Positions 57,926 to 64,000 of a stretch of DNA of 64,000 nt are shown in pieces. The position numbers were made by a program, and so were the translations under genes. The DNA comes from Paenibacillus amylolyticus (GTDB lineage: Bacteria > Bacillota > Bacilli > Paenibacillales > Paenibacillaceae): assembly GCF_029689945.1 (NCBI RefSeq), contig NZ_CP121451.1, positions 6,696,001 through 6,760,000 of the forward strand. Direction: 5' to 3'. Within the stretch, counting starts at the first letter, position 1, and the number at the start of each line of letters is the position of its first letter. The notes beneath the pieces were generated by a model that searched no databases, was not told the origin of the DNA, and saw only the letters and a program-made list of their open reading frames with translations.

Positions 57926-57979
57926 TAGAAAACAGCTGCCTTATTTCTTCGTCTGTAGCGAACAGGTTAACACTTCGCA

Positions 57980-58567
57980 CTACCTGAACTTGAACAGCGA
58001 ATCCATCGGGATTACAAGTTCGGGATATATAACCGATTGAATCGTTTCCTGCTCTGTATATAGATGACGAATCTGGTAACTCCCCTCCTCCAACGTGTAC
58101 ACGTGGACAGTTTGATTGCCGGGGTCAACAATCCAGTATTCGTTCACACCATATTTCTGATACAAGTTAAATTTCTCGTTAAAATCCTTTAGTGCAGTCG
58201 AAGGCGATAACACTTCGATAATTAAAGAAGGCGCACCGTGGCAACCACTTTTGGATATCTGGTCTTTGGAGCACACCACCGATAAATCAGGCTGTACAAC
58301 TTGATCTGGTAGATCATATTGTTCATTTTCGCTAAAATACACATCGAAAGGGGCAACAGACACGAAACATTTCCGATTCTGAAAAAAAGTCCGCAAAGAG
58401 AAGTGCAGCTCACCCACAATAAACTGGTGCAATGAAGTAGGTGCTGGAGACATATTAAAGGCTTTGCCGTTAATTAATTCCCATGCCCCCTCCCAAGTTA
58501 ACCAATCCTGAAAGTTATAAGTACCTTTATTATCGGGTTTTGCCACACTTCCAACCTCCTCTTCCAC
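57980..58567 (-). CDS. Uma2-family protein (DUF820, PD-(D/E)xK fold)
   Basis: A 195-residue protein, intact. Uma2 signatures: WELINGKAFNMSPAPTSLHQ, VVQPDLSVVC (Asp), PSLIIEVLSPST (Glu in IEV), then YQKYGVNEYWIVDPGNQ. The fold is that of restriction-type endonucleases, and members are annotated as Uma2 endonucleases, but a cellular role has not been shown. They are common in cyanobacteria and in Paenibacillus. GGAGG precedes the ATG. It stands alone. Confidence 0.88.
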   Translation of the reverse strand: MEEEVGSVAKPDNKGTYNFQDWLTWEGAWELINGKAFNMSPAPTSLHQFIVGELHFSLRTFFQNRKCFVSVAPFDVYFSENEQYDLPDQVVQPDLSVVCSKDQISKSGCHGAPSLIIEVLSPSTALKDFNEKFNLYQKYGVNEYWIVDPGNQTVHVYTLEEGSYQIRHLYTEQETIQSVIYPELVIPMDSLFKFR

Positions 58568-58629
58568 CTAGGACGTAATTTATTTTCATTATAACATTGT
58601 GTTTGTGCCATTTCACACCATGCCCCTAA

Positions 58630-60960
58630 TTACGCAAAGAGGGATGACGGTTTGCTTCGCGTGGTGCGTACCTCGACAACTTTCCCGGCACAGCCATTGT
58701 CGCCCTCCGCCTGGAACATGACCTTAACGCTGTCTTTTCCTGATGTAACGGTCTCAGGAATATCATAGGTCACATAGAATACGTCGCCGATTTTGTTCAT
58801 ATGAATTCGCTGCTCTCCAATAAGTGTGTCATCCACGGTAATGGTGAACTGTCTGTTGTATAACGTCCCTTCCCGTTCAAACGTGGAATGATCTCCACCC
58901 CAATAGGCCACACATAGATAATTGGTTGCGGCGCGATCCACTGCCAGTTGGTAACTGAAGTAAGCCCCACTGACACCAAAAGCCTCTCGCCACATATGCA
59001 ACTTCTTACGTCCATCTGTGGTTGAACCGTTATAATGCTCACCACGGCAGTTGCTATCCAGTTGATGTCCGATCTCATCCTGCTGACCGTCCGCCTGGAC
59101 CCTGTCGATCGTAATATCGTTCAACTCTTTCTCCAGCGCATCACCTTCATCGTTAAACGGCCAATACACGGTATAAAATTCATGGTGCACATTATAGAAC
59201 GGAATCAGCTTCACGGGTTTGCCCGTGGAAGTGACACCTTGGCTAAGTTCAAATGTTAACCTGTCTGCATCTACGACCTTGATCCACTCTCGCACATCCT
59301 CCTGCTCCGTCCAGATCACAGGTACGGGTGCGGTCTTGGGATTCAATGCTGTTTCGTCCACAATTGTGTCCTCTGGCAGTCCCTCGCTTCCCAGTGCACC
59401 GGCGAGTACAATCGGGCCGTACAGAAAGGCCACTTTGTGGGCATCATCCCGGGCAGTGTACTGGCGAAGCGACATTGGCAGGGTGATTATGATGACATCG
59501 CCCGCTGTCCATGTGCGGTCGATGGAAAGATAGCCGGGTTCCATCCGTGTATACGGATGTTCCGTATCCCCGTTAACCGTTGCCGTCATTGGCTGTTGCA
59601 GCCATGAGGGCACGCGTAATCTTAGATGAGCCGAGGCGCTGCCGCCGGTGATCGTCAGGGTTACCTTTTCCGAATAAGGAAAGTCGGTTTCAAGCTTCAG
59701 GGATATTCCCTGAGCGGTCCAGTCCAGCTGGGAAGCGATATACAGATTGACGTACAGGTTCTGTTCATCCTCATAATAGATCGCCTCGGCATATTTGCCC
59801 GGGTTCTCCATGCCTGATCCTGTGCAGCACCACCAGGCGGTATCGTGAGTACCATAGATTTTGTAGTGTCCTTGCAGCGTTGATGCAAAATACGTTTTGT
59901 TCCCCGTATCGGGGTCCTGCGTGCCGAGGATGTGATTGTAGATGGCGTTTTCATAATAGTCCATGTAGGCGCTATCGTGATTCCAGGCGAAGAGTTGTTT
60001 CGTCAAATGCATCATGTTGTGGGTACAGCAGCTCTCTCCTGTTTTGATGCCAAGACTCTCCATGCCCTTCGCTTCATAATGCTCCGAAATACTCGTCGCT
60101 CCAAATACGTAAGAACGATGATGCACCGTGGTGTCCCAGAAAAACTCTGCTGCTGTCCGATAACTCTCACGGGTAGGGTCCTGATTGTAGATTTCGGCAG
60201 CACCGATTACTTTGGGAATCTGAGTATTGGCGTGTTTGCCTTGAAGATCGTCCTGCTTGTGTTCCAAGGGTCTCAGAAGCAATTGATGGGTAAACTTATT
60301 GGCGATGTCAAGGTATAAGGCTGTCCCCGTAATCCCATACAGTTGTGCAAAAACCTCATTCATGCCCCCGTGCTCACTCTGTAGCATCGTCTGGATCTGT
60401 TCATCCGTCATGGTCATTAGACCTTCCACTGCCCAATCCGCGAACCGTGTTACCACTTCAAGTGCCTGTCCGTTGCCGGTGAGTCGATAGGCGTCAATCA
60501 GACCGCGATAGATTTTGTGCACACTATACCAGGGAACCCAGTACTCACCGATGTTAAATCCACCAATATGCTCGGCGCGGAATGCGATGCGGAACGCTTC
60601 TTCTGACAAACCGCCGATGTATCCACTTCCCGTAGTCTGCTGAATTCTCGCAAGTTCGGTGACAGCATAATCCAGTCTTTCTTTTAACGTCTCATTCCCG
60701 GTTGCCTGATATGTCACAGCCAGGGCAGACAGATAGTGTCCGAGGGAATGTCCACTGATGGTACGAGCCTCCCACCCCGCGTAGCGTTCTTTTCGTGCAG
60801 GTAGACCATGAGCTTCGAAGCACGGAGCCAGGAATCGATCCATATCCAGCGATAACAGGTAACGCTCCCCAACCTCTTGTGATGTATGGAACACACCATC
60901 CAACAACTCGACATGTTCCGGTCCCAGAAATCCTTTTTTCGTCTCAATCATGACACTCAC
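58630..60960 (-). CDS. GH127 beta-L-arabinofuranosidase-like enzyme
   Basis: A 776-residue enzyme, intact, without signal peptide, so cytoplasmic. The (alpha/alpha)6 barrel includes WEARTISGHSLGHYLSALA. The zinc site and nucleophile Cys of HypBA1-type enzymes are seen: GESCCTHNM (Glu and Cys) and WWCCTGSGMENP (the Cys pair). C-terminal beta domains follow (LRLRVPSWL). It hydrolyses beta-L-arabinofuranosides by a cysteine nucleophile. The divergent AraC gene is the likely regulator. GAAGGAG precedes the ATG. Confidence 0.92.
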   Translation of the reverse strand: MSVMIETKKGFLGPEHVELLDGVFHTSQEVGERYLLSLDMDRFLAPCFEAHGLPARKERYAGWEARTISGHSLGHYLSALAVTYQATGNETLKERLDYAVTELARIQQTTGSGYIGGLSEEAFRIAFRAEHIGGFNIGEYWVPWYSVHKIYRGLIDAYRLTGNGQALEVVTRFADWAVEGLMTMTDEQIQTMLQSEHGGMNEVFAQLYGITGTALYLDIANKFTHQLLLRPLEHKQDDLQGKHANTQIPKVIGAAEIYNQDPTRESYRTAAEFFWDTTVHHRSYVFGATSISEHYEAKGMESLGIKTGESCCTHNMMHLTKQLFAWNHDSAYMDYYENAIYNHILGTQDPDTGNKTYFASTLQGHYKIYGTHDTAWWCCTGSGMENPGKYAEAIYYEDEQNLYVNLYIASQLDWTAQGISLKLETDFPYSEKVTLTITGGSASAHLRLRVPSWLQQPMTATVNGDTEHPYTRMEPGYLSIDRTWTAGDVIIITLPMSLRQYTARDDAHKVAFLYGPIVLAGALGSEGLPEDTIVDETALNPKTAPVPVIWTEQEDVREWIKVVDADRLTFELSQGVTSTGKPVKLIPFYNVHHEFYTVYWPFNDEGDALEKELNDITIDRVQADGQQDEIGHQLDSNCRGEHYNGSTTDGRKKLHMWREAFGVSGAYFSYQLAVDRAATNYLCVAYWGGDHSTFEREGTLYNRQFTITVDDTLIGEQRIHMNKIGDVFYVTYDIPETVTSGKDSVKVMFQAEGDNGCAGKVVEVRTTRSKPSSLFA

Positions 60961-60978
60961 TCCTTCACGGGATGTAAT

Positions 60979-61206
60979 ATATAAGTTGAACTAAAGATTA
61001 TTTACACTGACACTACGATAACAGAATAACCTTCCAATCGCTGTTACCCCCAGATTTTTTGATTCCCTTTTCCGAAGGGGAAAATCCGGGGATAAAGGCG
61101 AAGCATATGCTTCCGATGCAGCTTTCTTGCAGAAAGCTTTTAGCTCCGCTTTTTCAGGTTTTTTCTGTCCTCTCCGTTATCATGTAAATGATTAGTTCAA
61201 CTTATA
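60979..61206. repeat. MITE-like repeat, copy D
   Basis: About 228 bases and the best preserved copy. Ends ATATAAGTTGAACTAA and TTAGTTCAACTTATAT are perfect inverted repeats over 16 bases. The core contains CCCCAGATTTTTTGATTCCC ... GGGGAAAATCCGGGGATAA and AGCTTTCTTGCAGAAAGCT. A TATATA motif borders both sides (possible target duplication). It lies between the divergent GH127 and AraC genes. Confidence 0.85.
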
Positions 61207-61368
61207 TAGATATAGATATCCATTCATTCTTGAGGGGTAAAATCCGTGTTCCATTCCATATGTCCTTTACTCGACAATCCACTCCATTGCTTGAATATCC
61301 CCATAGTATCAAATAAAATGTAATAACATCAGACTCATAATCCAAGAAAAGGTGGATAAATCCGTCCT

Positions 61369-62133
61369 ATGCAAAAGCCACTGGAACATTACCTGTGCGG
61401 CAAGTTCATATCCGACGGCAACTGGAGCCATATGAGACGCAGCATGCCTGTTCACGAAATCATTTTGATGCTGGAAGGTGAGATGTACATTGCGGAGGAC
61501 GATGAGAAGTACATGGTTCGTGCCAATGATCTGTTGTTTCTGCACGCCGGTCGTACCCATTACGGCTACCAGATCAGCGACACACCCGTCAGCTTCTACT
61601 GGGTTCACTATGCTGCCAAGTCCGCAGAATTCAATCGGTTCAGGACACATGCCACCATTCAGGTTCCTTCCATGGCCAATCAGTTATTCAAGCAATTGCT
61701 GCATGTGTCCTCCTTCTCTCCCGAGGAAGCCGACGCCGCTTTGCTGTTGTTGTTCAGAGAACTGGAGCGTAATATAGAGGCCGATTATCGCCCGCACAAT
61801 GCGATTGTGGACCATATCTGCAAGTGGGTCGATATTCATCTGCACACAAACATCACGGTGAGTCAGATTGCGGAGAATTTTAATTTTAACAAAGACTATA
61901 TCTCCAAGATGGTGAAGCGCGAGAAAGGTACCGGTCTCAAAACCTATATCCTCACAGAACGTATTCGCCGGGCGAAACAACTGCTGCTCAACACCAATGC
62001 CAGTGTAAAAGAAATTGCCGGACAGTGTGGCTTCTCCGATTACAAGCTGTTCCTGCGCATGTTCAAGCAATACGAAGGCAATACGCCAACCGAATATCGC
62101 AATCATCTGTATTCCACACAACTCAATCGCTGA
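61369..62133 (+). CDS. AraC-family regulator of the GH127 gene
   Basis: A 254-residue protein, intact. Residues about 10-100 form a cupin-type sugar-sensing domain (HEIILMLEGEMYIAEDD, DLLFLHAGRTHYGYQ). Residues 155-250 hold two helix-turn-helices (ITVSQIAENFNFNKDYISKM; ASVKEIAGQCGFSDYKLFLR). AAGGTGG lies about 13 bases upstream of the ATG, rather far. It is divergent from GH127 and probably activates it on an arabinose oligosaccharide. The signal is inferred. Confidence 0.9.
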   Translation: MQKPLEHYLCGKFISDGNWSHMRRSMPVHEIILMLEGEMYIAEDDEKYMVRANDLLFLHAGRTHYGYQISDTPVSFYWVHYAAKSAEFNRFRTHATIQVPSMANQLFKQLLHVSSFSPEEADAALLLLFRELERNIEADYRPHNAIVDHICKWVDIHLHTNITVSQIAENFNFNKDYISKMVKREKGTGLKTYILTERIRRAKQLLLNTNASVKEIAGQCGFSDYKLFLRMFKQYEGNTPTEYRNHLYSTQLNR

Positions 62134-62262
62134 CGCGACTTGATCTATAGAAATGACTGAGCGAACTATAGAAAATTTGAATATATCGAATGGAAACCGT
62201 TATGGTAAAATGCAAGAAAACTCTATATCATACTTAACCCATAAGAGAAGAGGAATTAAAAG

Positions 62263-62775
62263 ATGACAACGGCCGCCGTTACCATTCTTCCTGCCACAGA
62301 AACAGACCATCCAGAGATCGTGGATATCCTTGTTGCAAGTTATGCCGAGTATCGGGAGACATTTGAGCAAAATGAACGTTGGGAGGCCTACTTAAAAGAC
62401 ATTAGAGAGTCTGTGGTTAATCCGTACCTGACACAATTGTGGGTCGCCAGGATTGATGATCAGATTGTTGGTACAGTCCAATTGTTCGAAACAGCGCACA
62501 AGGCCTATCCAAATTTTGAATTGCCCATCGATTATCCATTTATTCGCCTATTGGGTGTTGATCCAAGATGGAGAGGCCACGGGATCGCCAGAGCATTGCT
62601 GCAGCAATGTGTGGAATCTGCCAAAGAGATGGGCAAAGATACGGTATATTTATATACGGGCGGTCAGATGGTTAATGCCATCCGTTTATATGAGCGTTTT
62701 GGATTCTATGAAGATAAGGAATTCAGCTCCGAGAGTAGCGGGGGTAAGGCGATTTGCTACCGCTATGACTCCTAG
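62263..62775 (+). CDS. GNAT-family N-acetyltransferase
   Basis: A 170-residue protein, intact. Motif A is LLGVDPRWRGHGIARALLQ, with the acetyl-CoA pyrophosphate loop RWRGHGIA. VNAIRLYERFGFYED is motif B. AAGAGGAA precedes the ATG. Acceptor unknown. A stem-loop terminator follows. Neighbouring genes give no functional hint. Confidence 0.9.
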   Translation: MTTAAVTILPATETDHPEIVDILVASYAEYRETFEQNERWEAYLKDIRESVVNPYLTQLWVARIDDQIVGTVQLFETAHKAYPNFELPIDYPFIRLLGVDPRWRGHGIARALLQQCVESAKEMGKDTVYLYTGGQMVNAIRLYERFGFYEDKEFSSESSGGKAICYRYDS

Positions 62776-62865
62776 TTTTGGGTATTAGCTTAGCGAACCG
62801 CGATCAGCGGAATTGATCCATGAAGAGTTGCTAGCGAAAGATGCGTGTTCTACTTGAGTAACGTG

Positions 62866-62901
62866 AAAAAGACCATTCATGCGGATGAACGGTCTTTTTG
62901 C
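62866..62901. terminator. Bidirectional terminator
   Basis: AAAAAGACCATTCAT GCGG ATGAACGGTCTTTTT, between the convergent GNAT and dehydrogenase genes. Confidence 0.85.
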
Positions 62902-62902
62902 G

Positions 62903-62934
62903 ATTTATATTTTATATTTTATATTTTATATTTC
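62903..62934. repeat. Short AT-rich tandem repeat
   Basis: A seven-base unit TTTTATA is repeated about four times just after the terminator. It may be length-variable. No function is inferred. Confidence 0.7.
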
Positions 62935-62979
62935 AAAGATGCTGATATAAAAAAACTTATCTTCGTTAGCGAACATTCT

Positions 62980-64000
62980 TTAGCCGCCAATCTCCACCAA
63001 AATCTTCGCATGGCTCTTGTCGCTCATCAACAGCTCAAGCCCTTCCTCTACGATGTCGTCCAATTTGATTTTCTTGGTGATGACCTGTTTCACATCGAGA
63101 GATCCTTCCGCAATCAAAGAGATGACTTCAGGGAAAATGTGACGATAGGCCAGCGTTGCTGTCAGATTCGCTTCCTTCACCAGAAGATCGAAGAAGTTCA
63201 CTTGAAGCGGATTTGGAATTGCGGCGATCACAACAACTTCTCCACCTTTTTTGACAACCGAAACGGCACTGTCCATGGTTGGTTGCACTCCCGCTGCTTC
63301 ATAAGCCACATCGATGCCACCCGATTGTTGCAGAATCACTTCGGTTGCATTGACTTTGGCGCTGTTCACCGGAATCGCTCCCAGCTTAACTGCCAAGTCC
63401 AAACGTTCCTCAAATACATCGACGGCATAGATCTCAGAAGCTCCGGCTGCTTTGGCAGACAGAATGGTCAATAATCCGATTGGACCAGCTCCGTACACAG
63501 CTACCTTGTTACCTACTTTCAATTTGCTGTGTCGAACCGCATGAAACGCTACTGCCGTAGGCTCGACGAGGGCACCTTCTTCAAAAGTTACGTTATCCGG
63601 GATGGGATGAACCATGTAAGCTTCAACAACAACATACTCTGCAAAACCACCATCACCATTCAGTCCAACGAATCCAAATTGAGTACATTGGTTATAACGG
63701 CCCTGGATACAGTACTCACATGTTCCACAGTGGTACAATGGCTCTACCACCACTCGCTGACCTACACTGATACCGCTTACATGACTACCCAATTCACTCA
63801 CGGTTCCTGCAAATTCATGGCCCAATGTGAGCGGCGCTTTCTGTCCGGAGAGCGGATGATTCTCGCCTTCCTGAATCCCCACACCATGATGATAGGCATG
63901 CAAGTCACTGCCGCAGATCCCCGCATATTCCACTTTAATTTTGACTTGTCCTTCTTGAGCAACCGGAACCTCTCGATCTTCAACACGAACATCTTTATGA
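62980..64000 (-). CDS. bdhA: Zn-dependent alcohol dehydrogenase, (R,R)-butanediol dehydrogenase type, 5' end cut
   Basis: The frame runs off the window end; about 340 residues are visible. Catalytic zinc ligands: Cys in YAGICGSDLH, His-Glu in LGHEFAG, and Glu in LVEPTAVAF; structural zinc Cys in CGTCEYCIQGRYNQC. The NAD loop is VYGAGPIGLL, with Asp in YAVDVFEE. The match to butanediol/sorbitol-type dehydrogenases is good, especially HPLSGQKAPLTLGHEF and QFGFVGLNGDGGFAEY. It would interconvert acetoin and 2,3-butanediol with NAD(H). Sorbitol dehydrogenase is an alternative. Confidence 0.85.
   Translation of the reverse strand, partial: HKDVRVEDREVPVAQEGQVKIKVEYAGICGSDLHAYHHGVGIQEGENHPLSGQKAPLTLGHEFAGTVSELGSHVSGISVGQRVVVEPLYHCGTCEYCIQGRYNQCTQFGFVGLNGDGGFAEYVVVEAYMVHPIPDNVTFEEGALVEPTAVAFHAVRHSKLKVGNKVAVYGAGPIGLLTILSAKAAGASEIYAVDVFEERLDLAVKLGAIPVNSAKVNATEVILQQSGGIDVAYEAAGVQPTMDSAVSVVKKGGEVVVIAAIPNPLQVNFFDLLVKEANLTATLAYRHIFPEVISLIAEGSLDVKQVITKKIKLDDIVEEGLELLMSDKSHAKILVEIGG

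Noticed and set aside
62845..63474. Plus-strand open frame of 209 codons opposite the dehydrogenase
   Set aside because: Starts inside the terminator region and is the antisense reading of a clear zinc dehydrogenase.
1..64000. CRISPR array, rRNA, tRNA, prophage or integrase
   Set aside because: Looked for regular spacer-repeat patterns, conserved RNA sequences and recombinase motifs; none seen. The only regular repeats are those listed.

Overview
The window looks like a chromosomal segment of a Paenibacillus-type Firmicute. The evidence is the gene complement: a five-domain cyclodextrin glucanotransferase, a maltodextrin ABC importer with a LacI regulator, GH2 and GH127 glycosidases, an XpaC/TelA operon, collagen-like DUF4183 proteins and an LXG/WXG-type toxin. 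Strong AGGAGG ribosome-binding sites and CcpA and Fur boxes agree. No rRNA, tRNA, CRISPR array or transposase was seen.

Layout. 1-7.4 kb: a defence-like stretch with a controller-like XRE regulator, a Schlafen-group-3 (DUF2075) helicase, a membrane protein and a PLD-nuclease/helicase/DUF3427 protein. 6.8-9.2 kb: a polymorphic toxin with a CdiA-type tRNase tip and two immunity-like genes. 9.3-13.7 kb: surface or spore genes (DUF4183, collagen-like), lipoproteins and a DUF2207-like membrane protein. 13.8-17.4 kb: a GH2 glycosidase. 17.6-29.3 kb: an eight-gene NRPS-independent siderophore operon (three IucA/IucC synthetases, HpcH/HpaI-type citrate synthase, PLP decarboxylase, MFS exporter, diaminobutyrate-type aminotransferase, ATP-grasp ligase) behind a Fur box. 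29.6-33.8 kb: its probable uptake ABC transporter, also with a Fur box. 34.9-50.8 kb: a starch/maltodextrin region (neopullulanase, CGTase, importer, LacI regulator) around an unusual three-gene operon of esterase, BtrH-like acyltransferase fused to an acyl carrier protein, and AMP-forming ligase. 51-57.3 kb: SDR, TetR, a secreted paralogue, and the TelA, vWA/solute-binding and XpaC operon. 58-64 kb: Uma2 protein, GH127 with an AraC regulator, GNAT, and a butanediol-dehydrogenase-like gene cut by the window end.

The siderophore set equals the gene complement of achromobactin plus a vibrioferrin PvsA-like ATP-grasp enzyme, which would be notable in a Gram-positive. Citrate would be made in the operon, a diamine unit by the aminotransferase and decarboxylase, amide bonds by the synthetases, and export by the MFS protein. 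The starch region fits extracellular cyclodextrin or maltodextrin formation, import, and cytoplasmic hydrolysis, under a LacI regulator and CcpA.

Caution on sequence quality: 19 otherwise good genes carry 28 single-base indels (mostly one base missing from a short homopolymer) and one in-frame stop. Each was found by matching the two frames to the expected family sequence, and restoring the base gives a length divisible by three. I read most of these as sequencing or assembly errors, so broken genes are given as one full-span CDS with the lesion stated.

Two repeat families were found by eye: a roughly 190-230 bp MITE-like element with terminal inverted repeats (four copies, all intergenic), and a short AACGAA palindromic repeat (two clusters). 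Three leaders in the starch region share a possible structured RNA motif.
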